This document shows, piece by piece, positions 19,230 to 27,957 of a DNA stretch of 42,303 nucleotides. Made by a program: the position numbers and the translations under genes. How positions within the stretch are numbered: the first letter of the stretch is position 1; each line of letters starts with the position of its first letter. The notes under the pieces were generated by a model that saw only the letters and a list, made by a program, of their open reading frames with translations, searched no databases and was not told where the DNA came from. This stretch comes from DATAES01 sp036493595 (lineage in GTDB: Bacteria > Actinomycetota > Acidimicrobiia > Acidimicrobiales > JACDCH01), in assembly GCA_036493595.1 (NCBI GenBank), contig DASXPN010000102.1, positions 1 through 42,303 of the forward strand. The letters are read 5' to 3'.

Positions 19230-20258
19230 ATGACGTTCGCCATCGAGCTCGCCTACTGGCAGCAATCAATCCTCCGGGTCATCGGTGTTCTCGCCGCGGT
19301 GCTCATCCCCGCGGGCACGTTCGTCTACGTGTTCCTGTTCAAGATGGTCAGCTTCATGCAGAGCCGGCTCGGCCCCATGGAAGCCGGCCCCTACGGCTCG
19401 ATGCAGCTGTTCGCCGAGGTCGGCAAGTTCATCCAGAAAGAAGACATCGTCCCCGACGCCGCGGACAAGGGGCTCTTCAAGCTGGCGCCCTATCTCATCG
19501 TCGCCTCGGTGTTGCTGACGTACTTCGTCGTGCCGTTCGGGCCGGACGCAGTGTTCGCCAACCTCGACGTCGGCATCTTCTTCGCGCTGGCCGTGTCGTC
19601 GATCTCCGTGATCGGCATCCTCATCGCGGGCTGGGCGTCCGCGAACAAGTATTCACTGCTCGGCGGGCTGCGCGCCGCGGGACAGCTCATCGCCTACGAG
19701 CTCCCGCTGCTGCTCGCGGTCGTCGGCGTCGTGATCCAGGCCGGCACCATGAACCTGCAAGGCATCGTGGCGGCGCAGGCCGACGGCTCCGTCTTCGGAT
19801 GGAGTGGCATCGGCAACCCGTACTTCCTCACCCAGTTCATCGGCTTGTTCATCTTCCTGGTCGCGGCGCAGGCCGAGCTGACGCAGACGCCGTTCGACAT
19901 GCCGATCGCAGAATCCGAGCTCGTCGCCGGCTACATGACCGAGTACTCGGGCGTGCGCTTCCTGCTGTTCTTCATCGCCGAGTTCGCTTCTGCGGGCGCG
20001 TTCGCCGCTCTCGCCGCGACCCTCTTCCTCGGCGGCTGGTACTTCCCCGGTCTCGATGCCACCGCCAACTACATGAACGTGGTCGGGCCGCTCATCCTGC
20101 TCGCAAAGATCATGTTGATCGGTGGGCTCATCTTCTTCATCCGCTTCACGTATCCGCGGTTCCGAGAAGATCAGCTGCAGCGGTTCGCCTGGACGATCCT
20201 GATCCCGCTGTCGCTGCTCAACATCTTCGTCACGGCGATCCTGAAGGTGGTGTTCTGA
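19230..20258 (+). CDS. nuoH: NADH-quinone oxidoreductase-type subunit H, operon 2 (altered GPNR loop)
   Basis: NuoH (342 aa) is the membrane subunit forming the quinone tunnel. Recognisable parts are KLAPYLIV, WASANKYSLLGGLRAAGQLIAYE, the acidic loop TQTPFDMPIAESELVAGYMTEYSG, and TYPRFREDQL. The first cytoplasmic loop is unusual: the WFERK...RIGPNRAGP pattern of operon 1 reads FLFKMVSFMQSRLGPMEAGP here, so the conserved Asn-Arg is Met50-Glu51 and the preceding Glu-Arg is absent. This loop lines the quinone entrance in known structures. The ATG is 10 bases after the nuoD stop. Confidence 0.94.
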   Translation: MTFAIELAYWQQSILRVIGVLAAVLIPAGTFVYVFLFKMVSFMQSRLGPMEAGPYGSMQLFAEVGKFIQKEDIVPDAADKGLFKLAPYLIVASVLLTYFVVPFGPDAVFANLDVGIFFALAVSSISVIGILIAGWASANKYSLLGGLRAAGQLIAYELPLLLAVVGVVIQAGTMNLQGIVAAQADGSVFGWSGIGNPYFLTQFIGLFIFLVAAQAELTQTPFDMPIAESELVAGYMTEYSGVRFLLFFIAEFASAGAFAALAATLFLGGWYFPGLDATANYMNVVGPLILLAKIMLIGGLIFFIRFTYPRFREDQLQRFAWTILIPLSLLNIFVTAILKVVF

Positions 20259-20809
20259 TGCCAAAGATCCCGGGCCTCGTGAAAGGTCTCGGCGTGACCT
20301 TCAAGGAGATGACGAAGACCGTCTTCCCGAACGAGGGCGTCAAGAAGCTCAAGCCGAACCCGAGCAAGGGTGCGGTCACCGTGCAGTACCCGCACGAGAA
20401 GGAAGCGCCCGCGACTCGAGCGCGCGGCGTGATCGCTCTGCTCGAGGAGAACTGCACGGTGTGCATGCTGTGCGCCCGCAGCTGCCCGGACTGGTGCATC
20501 TACATCGAGGGACACAAGCAGAAGGCACCGCCGCGGCGTCCCGGCGGTAAGGAGCGCACGGTCAGCGCGCTCGATCGCTTCGACATCGACTACGCCCTGT
20601 GCATGTACTGCGGCATCTGCGTCGAGGTGTGCCCGTTCGACGCGCTGTTCTGGAGTCCCGAATACGAGTACTCCGAGCCCCGCATCGCCGAACTGCTCCA
20701 CGACAAGAGCCGGCTCGGTGAATGGATGGACGCAGTGCCCGAGTACGAACCCTACGAAGCGGGCTCCGAGGTCAAGGTCAAGAAGCTGCCGAAGAAGGGC
20801 GCGAAGTAG
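20258..20809 (+). CDS. nuoI: NADH-quinone oxidoreductase-type subunit I, operon 2
   Basis: NuoI (183 aa) is the two-cluster ferredoxin-like subunit. The motifs are Cys66/69/72/76 (CTVCMLCARSCP) and Cys115/118/121/125 (CMYCGICVEVCP), with Cys80 in addition. It starts in an overlap with the nuoH stop (TGATG); an open frame continues upstream but is a shadow. With no NuoG or NuoF in this operon, this subunit is the likely entry point for electrons from an unknown donor. Its length is the normal family length, unlike the operon 1 copy. Confidence 0.95.
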   Translation: MPKIPGLVKGLGVTFKEMTKTVFPNEGVKKLKPNPSKGAVTVQYPHEKEAPATRARGVIALLEENCTVCMLCARSCPDWCIYIEGHKQKAPPRRPGGKERTVSALDRFDIDYALCMYCGICVEVCPFDALFWSPEYEYSEPRIAELLHDKSRLGEWMDAVPEYEPYEAGSEVKVKKLPKKGAK

Positions 20810-21318
20810 TGGTCTTCGCAGAGACGATGGTGGCGCAGCATGTCGCGTTCGGCTTCATCGCCGCCGGCGTGATCATCGGCGCGCTGCGAGTCGTCACCAC
20901 CAACAACGTCGTGCACGCGGCACTGTGGTTGGTCGTCGTGCTCGCCAGTGTCGGCGCCAGCTTCCTTCTGCTCGGCGCCGAGTTCGTCGGCATCACCCAG
21001 ATCCTCGTGTACATCGGCGCCATCGTCGTGCTGTTCCTCTTCGGCATCATGCTCACCCGCGCCCCCATCGGGCACACGGTGAACCTGACGTCGAAGAACT
21101 GGCCCGTGGGCGTGGTCGTCGCCCTCGCCATCGCCGGCGTCCTCGGCTACACGCTGATCGACGCGTTCGGCACCGATCACATCGGTAACGACACCCGCCA
21201 GCTCACGGCCCAGGTCAGCGACACGCTGTTCCAGAACTACCTCATCCCGTTCGAGGTCATCTCCGTCCTGCTCCTCGCCGCCCTCGTCGGCGCCATCGTG
21301 CTGGCGCGAAAGGAGTAG
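20809..21318 (+). CDS. nuoJ: NADH-quinone oxidoreductase-type subunit J, operon 2
   Basis: NuoJ (169 aa) contains the conserved NNVVHAALWLVV and TQILVYIGAIVVLFLFGIML segments and five hydrophobic stretches. The GTG at 20809 shares a base with the nuoI stop and has AAGGG upstream; an in-frame ATG at 20827 is an alternative that would remove six residues. It lacks the acidic tail seen in operon 1. Confidence 0.93.
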   Translation: MVFAETMVAQHVAFGFIAAGVIIGALRVVTTNNVVHAALWLVVVLASVGASFLLLGAEFVGITQILVYIGAIVVLFLFGIMLTRAPIGHTVNLTSKNWPVGVVVALAIAGVLGYTLIDAFGTDHIGNDTRQLTAQVSDTLFQNYLIPFEVISVLLLAALVGAIVLARKE

Positions 21319-21323
21319 GCGGC

Positions 21324-21623
21324 GTGCTGCTGAACGAATTTCTTCTCCTCGGCGCGGCGTTGTTCGCCATCGGCGTGTACGGCGTGCTCGCCCGCCGCAA
21401 CGGCGTGATGGTGTTGATGTCGATCGAGCTCATCCTGAACGCGGTCAACATCAACCTCGTGGCCTTCGGAGCGCTGCACCACACGGTCGTCGGGCAGATC
21501 TTCGCCTTGTTCGTGATCACGATCGCCGCCGCCGAGGTCGGTGTCGGCCTCGCCATCGTGCTCATGCTCTACCGGAACCGAGCGTCGATCGACCTCGACG
21601 AGGTCGACGCGATGCGGGGTTGA
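21324..21623 (+). CDS. nuoK: NADH-quinone oxidoreductase-type subunit K, operon 2
   Basis: NuoK (99 aa) is a three-helix membrane subunit. Both channel glutamates are present (LMSIELILNAVNI and AAAEVGVGLAI). The start is a GTG 5 bases after the nuoJ stop, with AAAGGAG about 8 bases before it. The short acidic end DLDEVDAMRG follows the third helix. Confidence 0.94.
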   Translation: MLLNEFLLLGAALFAIGVYGVLARRNGVMVLMSIELILNAVNINLVAFGALHHTVVGQIFALFVITIAAAEVGVGLAIVLMLYRNRASIDLDEVDAMRG

Positions 21624-21627
21624 TGGC

Positions 21628-23739
21628 GTGATCCTCCAATGGGTGTGGCTGATGCCCGCGATCATGGCGCTGTCGTTCGTCGCGATCCTGGCCTTCGGCA
21701 AGCGGATGCCGAAGAAGGGATCCGAGATCGGCATCGCCGCCGTCGGCCTGTGCTTCGTCTTCGCGCTGTTGTCGGCGGGATCGTGGATCCACCACGTCAA
21801 CGAAGCGAACGGTTCGACCGGTGGCACTGCGGCAACCGCGACGGCGAGCAACAACACCTCGGCGACGCCCGAGGGCGCGCAGCCGGCCGAAGCGGAACAA
21901 GCCGTGCAGCCCGTCCTCACCGAGAAGACATGGTTCGAGTCAGGCGGCGTGAAATACACCGTCGGCACGATGGTCGACGGGCTCAGCGTGATGATGTTCC
22001 TCGTCGTCACGATCATCTCGCTGCTCGTGCACATCTACAGCACGGACTACGTCGGGGGTGACCGCAGGTACACGCACTACTTCGCGTTCCTGTCGCTGTT
22101 CACCGCTTCGATGCTCATGCTCGTGATGAGCCGCAACACCGTGCAGTTCATCACCAGCTGGGAGCTCGTCGGACTGTGTTCGTTCGCGCTCATCGGCCAC
22201 TGGTGGGAGGAGAAGCCGAACTCCGACGCCGCGCTCAAGGCGTTCATCACGAACCGCGTCGGCGACGTCGGCCTGCTCGTCGGGATGATCACGCTGTTCT
22301 GGGCCGCGGGCAGCTTCGACATCCTGAAGATCAACGAGCTCGCGAACAACGGTGGCATCGACCACACGCTCCTGCTCGTGGCCGCGTGCTGCCTGACCGC
22401 CGCGGTCATGTCGAAGTCGGGCCAGTTCGTGCTCCATACGTGGTTGCCGGACGCCATGGCCGGCCCGACGCCGGTTTCCGCGTTGATCCACGCCGCCACC
22501 ATGGTCGTCGCCGGCATCTACATGGTGGCGCGTCTCTATTCGGTGTTCTTCCACGGGCTGTCGATCGGCGACGGCAATCCGAACCTGCTCGCCATCATCG
22601 GCGCGGTCACCGTGATCGGCGGAGCAGGGCTGGCATTCGTCCAGGCCGACATCAAGAAGGTGCTCGCGTATTCGACCGTCAGCCAGCTCGGCTACATGGT
22701 CATGGCGCTCGGCGTCGGCGCGTGGACGGCGGCGCTGTTCCACCTCTTCACCCATGCGTTCTTCAAGGCCGGGCTCTTCCTCGGCTCAGGCTCCGTCGCC
22801 CACTCCGTGCACAGCTTCGACATGAAAGACGACATGGGCGGCCTGAAGAAGCACATGCCCAAGACGTTCTGGACGTTCGTCATCTGCACGGTCGCGCTCA
22901 TCGGCATACCGCCACTCGCCGGCTTCTGGTCGAAGGACGAGATCCTTGCCGGTGGTCACCAGCTCGGCACGCACAACTTCTACGAGACGTTCATGGTCGT
23001 CGGCATCATCGGCGCGCTCATGACCGCCGCGTACATGACTCGCTGCGTGTACCTCACCTTCTTCGGCGAGCCGCGCGGCGCGGCGGCCGACCCGCACCAC
23101 CCACCGCACGAGTCCGGTCCGCGCATCGTTGTGCCGCTGTACATCCTCTCGGGTCTGGCCATCGTCGCCGGTCTCGCCAACTTCCCGTGGGGTCCCGACA
23201 GCATCAACACCCGCTTCGAGCACTACGTGCAACCGGTGGGCGACTACTTCCCGACGCTCAGCGCCATCGTCTTCAACCCCATCGTCGCCGTCATCTCGAC
23301 GCTGGTGGGACTCCTCGGTATCGCGGTCGCCTACGCGTACTGGTTCCGCGGCGCGTTTCACGGTGCGACTCAGCGCAGCAAGGTTGCTCACGCCGGTTAC
23401 GTCGTGCTGGCCAACAAGTTCTACTTCGACCACCTCTACACCGACGTGATCGCGGGCGGCACGAAGGGACCGATCGCCAAGGCGTCCTACTGGTTCAACC
23501 AGAACGTCATCGACGGTGTCGTCAACGCCGCCGGTGTCGGTTCGCGTGAAGTCGCCAACTTCCTCTACGGCACGGTCGACCAGCACGTGGTCGATGGTGT
23601 GGTCAACGGGTCCGGGTTCGGAGCCGAAGAGACGGGCCAGCTGCTCCGGCGTATTCAGAGCGGCAAGGTCCAGCAGTACGGCGCGCTGTTGTTCGGCGGC
23701 GCCGTGATCCTCGCCGGCATCCTCGTCTTCACCCTCTAA
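21628..23739 (+). CDS. nuoL: NADH-quinone oxidoreductase-type subunit L, operon 2
   Basis: NuoL (703 aa) is an antiporter-like pump with the C-terminal lateral-helix region. Key motifs are the Glu in WELVGLCSFALIGHWW, the Lys in VMSKSGQFVLHTWLPDAMAGP, HAATMV, and KKVLAYSTVSQLGYM. A polar Thr/Ala/Asn-rich loop (residues 60-95) between the first helices is not conserved. The GTG at 21628 lies 4 bases after nuoK; an in-frame ATG at 21652 is an alternative. It is complete despite the absence of the NADH module, so proton pumping is expected to be retained. Confidence 0.94.
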   Translation: MILQWVWLMPAIMALSFVAILAFGKRMPKKGSEIGIAAVGLCFVFALLSAGSWIHHVNEANGSTGGTAATATASNNTSATPEGAQPAEAEQAVQPVLTEKTWFESGGVKYTVGTMVDGLSVMMFLVVTIISLLVHIYSTDYVGGDRRYTHYFAFLSLFTASMLMLVMSRNTVQFITSWELVGLCSFALIGHWWEEKPNSDAALKAFITNRVGDVGLLVGMITLFWAAGSFDILKINELANNGGIDHTLLLVAACCLTAAVMSKSGQFVLHTWLPDAMAGPTPVSALIHAATMVVAGIYMVARLYSVFFHGLSIGDGNPNLLAIIGAVTVIGGAGLAFVQADIKKVLAYSTVSQLGYMVMALGVGAWTAALFHLFTHAFFKAGLFLGSGSVAHSVHSFDMKDDMGGLKKHMPKTFWTFVICTVALIGIPPLAGFWSKDEILAGGHQLGTHNFYETFMVVGIIGALMTAAYMTRCVYLTFFGEPRGAAADPHHPPHESGPRIVVPLYILSGLAIVAGLANFPWGPDSINTRFEHYVQPVGDYFPTLSAIVFNPIVAVISTLVGLLGIAVAYAYWFRGAFHGATQRSKVAHAGYVVLANKFYFDHLYTDVIAGGTKGPIAKASYWFNQNVIDGVVNAAGVGSREVANFLYGTVDQHVVDGVVNGSGFGAEETGQLLRRIQSGKVQQYGALLFGGAVILAGILVFTL

Positions 23740-23751
23740 AGGAACAGGAGC

Positions 23752-25305
23752 ATGGAGAACTTCCTGCACCACTGGGGCCTGTCGCTGGCGGTCTTCCTAC
23801 CGCTGGTCGGTGCCGCCGTGATGATGGTCATCCCTCGAGCGCAAGAGGAGCTGCACAAGTGGATCGCGCTCCTCACGACGCTCGTCGTGTTCGGTGTGAC
23901 GATCCTCGTGGCCTGCTACTTCGACTACGACAACAGCGGCTCGCTTCAGTTCGTCGTGAACCACAACTGGATCGACGTCATCAACAGCCGTTACATCGTC
24001 GGCATCGACGGCATCTCACTGCCGTTGTTGTTGCTGACCGCGCTGATCGTTCCGACCGTCGTCATCTACTCGTGGAACCACTGGCCGGATCCGAAGAACC
24101 CGAAGGCGTTCCTCATCCTCACACTCGTGCTCGAGACGGGGATGATCGGCACGTTCGTCGCGCAGGACCTGATCCTGTTCTTCGTGTTCTTCGAGATCGT
24201 GCTGCTGCCGATGTACTTCATGATCGGCGTGTGGGGCGGCGAGCAACGCCTCTATGCCGCGATCAAGTTCTTCTTGTTCACCTTGTTCGGCTCGGCGTTG
24301 ATGATCGTCAGCTTCCTGGCGCTGTTCTTCCTCGCGAAGGATCCCGCCGGCAACCCGCTGCACACATTTTCGATGATCGACCTCGCCAACGCGCAGGGCA
24401 TCGCGCACTCGACGCAATTGATCGTCTTCGGCGGCATGTTCATCGGGTTCGGCATCAAGGTGCCGATCTTCCCGTTCCACACATGGCTCCCTGACGCGCA
24501 CACGCAAGCACCGACGCAGGGCTCGGTGATCCTGGCCGCGGTCCTGCTCAAACTCGGGACGTACGGCTTCATCCGAGTCGCCATCCCGATCCTTCCGGAC
24601 GCGGCGCACACGTGGGCGCCCTGGATCGCGTTGCTGGCTGTGATCGGCATCATCTACGGCGCGTTGTGCTGCCTCGCGCAGACGGACATGAAACGTCTGA
24701 TCGCGTTCTCGTCGGTGGCGCACATGGGCTTCGTGATGCTCGGCATCGCCACGCTCACATCGTTCGGACTCAATGCCGCGGTCATGGGCATGGTTGCCCA
24801 CGGCCTCATCACCGGCATGCTCTTCTACCTGGCCGGCTCGGTGAAGGAGCGCTTCCACACCCTCGAGATCAAGCGCCTCGGCGGCCTGTTGCTGCAAGCG
24901 CCGCGCATGGGATGGATCCTCGGCTTCTGCGCGATGGCATCGCTCGGCCTCCCGGGGCTGGCCGGATTCTGGGGTGAGTTCCCGGCGCTGCTGGCCTCGT
25001 ACAGCCCTGCGGTCGGACTCTCGCAACCGGTGTTCCGCGTCTACATGGTCGTCGGTGCCCTCGGCACGGTCTTCGCCGCGGGCTATTTGCTGTGGCTGTT
25101 GCAGCGCACCGCGTTCGGTGTGCCGCAGGACGAATGGGAGGGCGAGCACTTCCACGACGTCGAGTGGCCCGAGTGGCTGGCGTGGACCCCTCTGCTCGCG
25201 CTGATCGTCGTGATCGGCTTCTACCCGAACTTCATCTTCCACGTCACCGACAGTGCGGTGCAGTCCGCGTTGCACGGGGTCCAGACCCTCGCGATCGCGA
25301 AGTAG
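23752..25305 (+). CDS. nuoM: NADH-quinone oxidoreductase-type subunit M, operon 2
   Basis: NuoM (517 aa) has the Glu in FFEIVLLPMYFMIG, the Lys in FGIKVPIFPFHTWLPDAHTQAP and the broken-helix motif KRLIAFSSVAHMGFVMLG. About 14 membrane segments are visible. A strong ribosome site (AGGAACAGGAG) precedes the ATG, the clearest in this operon, so it may be translated independently of nuoL. It is followed 14 bases later by nuoN. Confidence 0.95.
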   Translation: MENFLHHWGLSLAVFLPLVGAAVMMVIPRAQEELHKWIALLTTLVVFGVTILVACYFDYDNSGSLQFVVNHNWIDVINSRYIVGIDGISLPLLLLTALIVPTVVIYSWNHWPDPKNPKAFLILTLVLETGMIGTFVAQDLILFFVFFEIVLLPMYFMIGVWGGEQRLYAAIKFFLFTLFGSALMIVSFLALFFLAKDPAGNPLHTFSMIDLANAQGIAHSTQLIVFGGMFIGFGIKVPIFPFHTWLPDAHTQAPTQGSVILAAVLLKLGTYGFIRVAIPILPDAAHTWAPWIALLAVIGIIYGALCCLAQTDMKRLIAFSSVAHMGFVMLGIATLTSFGLNAAVMGMVAHGLITGMLFYLAGSVKERFHTLEIKRLGGLLLQAPRMGWILGFCAMASLGLPGLAGFWGEFPALLASYSPAVGLSQPVFRVYMVVGALGTVFAAGYLLWLLQRTAFGVPQDEWEGEHFHDVEWPEWLAWTPLLALIVVIGFYPNFIFHVTDSAVQSALHGVQTLAIAK

Positions 25306-25319
25306 GTGAGCGCGACCGC

Positions 25320-26810
25320 ATGCTGACCGTCCTCGGGTTCACCGCGCCGCACGTCGACTATCACGCGCTGGCGCCGGAGATCATCATCACCGTGACGCTG
25401 ATCGCGGTGTTGCTGGTCGACCTCGTGTCCGAGCGCAACCGCGCACTGCTCGGCACGATCGCGGGCATCGGCTTGCTCGCCGCGGTCGTCCCGGTGCTCA
25501 CACTCGCGGTGGACGGCACCGATCGATTCGTCCTCGCGGGGAACCCCGGCTACGTCGTCGACAACTTCGCGCTGACGATGAAGGCGCTGTTCCTCGTGGC
25601 CGGGTACGTCGTGGTGCTGCTGTCGACGAACTACGTGGCCGAGGGCGACTACTACGAAGGCGAGTACTACTTCCTGCTGCTCACCTCGGTACTCGGCATG
25701 GTGGTGATGGCGTCGAGCCGTGACCTCATCACGATCTTCATCGCGCTCGAGACGCTGTCCATCCCCGCGTACATGCTGGCGACGTGGCGCAAGCGCGACC
25801 CGAAGAGCAACGAAGCGGGCTTGAAATACTACCTGATGGGGGTGTTCGCCACCGCCATCATGTTGTACGGCATGTCGTTGATCTTCGGCGTCACGGGCTC
25901 GACGTTGTTGACGGACATCCACGCCAGCCTCGGGTCGGGCACCACCCCGATCGTGACGCTCGGAATCGTGTTCTGTGTCGTGGGCTTCGCGTTCAAGGTC
26001 TCGGCCGTGCCATTCCACACCTGGGCGCCGGACACCTACGAAGGGGCGCCGACACCGATCACTGCCTTCCTGTCGGTCTCCTCGAAGACCGGCGGCTTCG
26101 TGGCCATCCTGTCGCTGATCTTCGTCGGCTTCGCCGGGCAGCACGACGTGTGGGAACCGATGATGTGGGCGCTGGCGGTGCTGACGATGACGGTCGGCAA
26201 CCTGGTCGCGCTGCGACAGACGAACGTGGTGCGACTGTTCGCGTACTCGTCGATCGCGCAGGCGGGCTACATCCTCGCTCCGCTCGCGGTGGCGGGCGAC
26301 CTGAAGACGGCACAGGACGCGTTGAGCGCGGTCGTCGTCTACCTCATCATCTACGCGGCGATGAACCTCGGTGCGTTCGCCATCATCATCGCCGTCGCCC
26401 GCAAGACGCGGTCGGCCGAGCTCGACTCGTTCAACGGGCTGTTCGAGTACGCGCCGGGTCTCACGGTGGTGATGACGGTGTTCTTGTTCGCACTCGCCGG
26501 CATCCCGCCGTTGGCGGGATGGTTCGCCAAGTTCGAGATCTTCCGAGCCACCGCGAGTGCGGGGACGGGCGCGGGCTATGTCCTTGCCGTGTTCGTCGCG
26601 ATCAACTCGGTGATCGCGCTCTTCTATTACTCACGCATCGCGCAGGCGATGTGGATGCAACCGGCCTCCGACGGCGACCACACACCGATCCGGGTGCCGC
26701 CCGCACTCGTCGGTGCGCTCGCCATCTGCGTGATCGCGGTGGTGGCCGTCGGCGTCTACCCGCAGCTCGTCGCCCGCGTCGGCGAGATGGCCCAGTTCGC
26801 CCTCCGCTGA
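25320..26810 (+). CDS. nuoN: NADH-quinone oxidoreductase-type subunit N, operon 2
   Basis: NuoN (496 aa) has FIALETLSIPAYMLATW with the conserved Glu, NEAGLKYYLMGVFATAIMLYG, and the Lys-containing FKVSAVPFHTWAPDTYEGAP. The ATG at 25320 gives a normal N-terminus; the frame stays open upstream inside nuoM but that part is a shadow. It is the last structural gene of operon 2, and the methyltransferase gene starts 7 bases later. Confidence 0.94.
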   Translation: MLTVLGFTAPHVDYHALAPEIIITVTLIAVLLVDLVSERNRALLGTIAGIGLLAAVVPVLTLAVDGTDRFVLAGNPGYVVDNFALTMKALFLVAGYVVVLLSTNYVAEGDYYEGEYYFLLLTSVLGMVVMASSRDLITIFIALETLSIPAYMLATWRKRDPKSNEAGLKYYLMGVFATAIMLYGMSLIFGVTGSTLLTDIHASLGSGTTPIVTLGIVFCVVGFAFKVSAVPFHTWAPDTYEGAPTPITAFLSVSSKTGGFVAILSLIFVGFAGQHDVWEPMMWALAVLTMTVGNLVALRQTNVVRLFAYSSIAQAGYILAPLAVAGDLKTAQDALSAVVVYLIIYAAMNLGAFAIIIAVARKTRSAELDSFNGLFEYAPGLTVVMTVFLFALAGIPPLAGWFAKFEIFRATASAGTGAGYVLAVFVAINSVIALFYYSRIAQAMWMQPASDGDHTPIRVPPALVGALAICVIAVVAVGVYPQLVARVGEMAQFALR

Positions 26811-26817
26811 CGGCCGA

Positions 26818-27933
26818 ATGTTGGACCCGGAGTTCGCCTTGGTGAATGTGCTCGAGGAGCGGGTTGCGGACGAGATCCGACGGCGAGGGCCGGTGCCGTT
26901 CCACGAGGTGATGGAGCTCGCGCTGTACGACCCGGAGCACGGGTTCTACTCGTCGGGCGGCGCGGCCGGACGCCGCGGCGACTTCATCACGTCGCCCGAG
27001 GTCGGTCCGCTGTTCGGTGCCGTGATCGCGAGGGCGCTCGACCAATGGTGGCGCGAGCGGGGTGAGCCGGATCCGTTCGTGGTGATCGAGGCTGGTGCGG
27101 GACCTGGGACGCTGGCCGTCAGCGTGCTCGCCGCGCCGCCGGCGTGCGCGGCGGCCTTGCGTTATGTGCTCGTCGAGCGGTCGGCGTCGTTGCGCGCGCG
27201 CCAGGGCCAGCACCTCTCACTCGAGGATCCGGCACTCGCCTTCGCACCCGACCGAGTGGAGGACGACGACGGTGGCGTCCGAGCGCCGGAGCTGGCGACC
27301 GGTCCGATCGTGGTCAGCCTCGATGCGTTGCCGCGCGTGCACGGCCCCGCGGTCGTCCTCGCCAACGAGCTGCTGGACAATCTTGCGGTCGACGTGCTCG
27401 AGCGGCGTGACGGAGAGTGGTGCGAGGTGCGCGTCGGGCTGGACGGCGACGAGCTGGTCGAGACGCTGGTGCCCGCCGACGGTCCTGACATCACCGTCGC
27501 CGACGGGGCTCGCGTACCGGTTCAGACCGCGGCGTCACGCTGGGTGCGTGACGCGCGCGAACACGGACGCGTCGTGGTTTTCGACTACGCGCGACCCACC
27601 GAGTCGATGGCGGGCCGCCCGATGGGTCAATGGTTGCGCACGTATCGAGGACACGAACGGGGCGGCAACCCACTGCACGAGCTCGGCCTGCAGGACATCA
27701 CGTGCGATGTCGCCGTCGATCAGCTGCCTGCGCCCTCGCGCATCTCGACCCAAGCCGAGTGGTTGGCGGCGCACGGCATGTACGAGCTCGTCGCCGAGGG
27801 CGCGCGGGTCTGGGAGGAGCGCAAGCACGTCGGTGACTTGGCCGCGATGCGGGCGCGGAGCCGCGTCAACGAAGCCGCGGCGCTGACTGATCCCGAAGGG
27901 CTCGGAGCCTTCACCGTCATCGAGTGGCACTGA
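26818..27933 (+). CDS. midA: SAM-dependent protein arginine methyltransferase, MidA/NDUFAF7 family
   Basis: This is a 371-aa member of the MidA/NDUFAF7 (DUF185) family. The hallmark N-terminal block is present: PFHEVMELALYDPEHGFYSS, then GRRGDFITSPEVGPLFG (residues 57-73). The SAM-binding Gly-rich loop is VIEAGAGPGTLA (around residues 88-99), and ANELLDNLAVDV is the post-motif typical of the family. Mitochondrial NDUFAF7 dimethylates an Arg of NDUFS2 early in complex I assembly. This gene begins 7 bases after nuoN of operon 2, so it is probably co-transcribed. The matching Arg exists in NuoD of operon 2 (Arg69) but is Thr in operon 1. That it methylates this NuoD is inference. Confidence 0.88.
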   Translation: MLDPEFALVNVLEERVADEIRRRGPVPFHEVMELALYDPEHGFYSSGGAAGRRGDFITSPEVGPLFGAVIARALDQWWRERGEPDPFVVIEAGAGPGTLAVSVLAAPPACAAALRYVLVERSASLRARQGQHLSLEDPALAFAPDRVEDDDGGVRAPELATGPIVVSLDALPRVHGPAVVLANELLDNLAVDVLERRDGEWCEVRVGLDGDELVETLVPADGPDITVADGARVPVQTAASRWVRDAREHGRVVVFDYARPTESMAGRPMGQWLRTYRGHERGGNPLHELGLQDITCDVAVDQLPAPSRISTQAEWLAAHGMYELVAEGARVWEERKHVGDLAAMRARSRVNEAAALTDPEGLGAFTVIEWH

Positions 27934-27957
27934 CCCCTGATCCGCCGCGGATCGGTC
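27932..27957. terminator. Possible two-way terminator hairpin between convergent genes
   Basis: GACC...GATCCG pairs with CGGATC...GGTC around a CCG loop, with a 3-base bulge on one side. It lies exactly between the stop of the methyltransferase gene and the stop of the convergent crotonase gene, overlapping both stop codons' edges. There is no T-run, so it may act with Rho or only as a stabiliser. Confidence 0.4.

Noticed and set aside
17750..19243. 497-codon minus-strand open frame opposite nuoC/nuoD of operon 2
   Set aside because: Antisense shadow of clear nuo genes with no domain.
24016..25275. 419-codon minus-strand open frame opposite nuoM of operon 2
   Set aside because: Same reason: highly charged, repetitive Arg/Asp/Glu/His composition typical of antisense frames in high-GC DNA.
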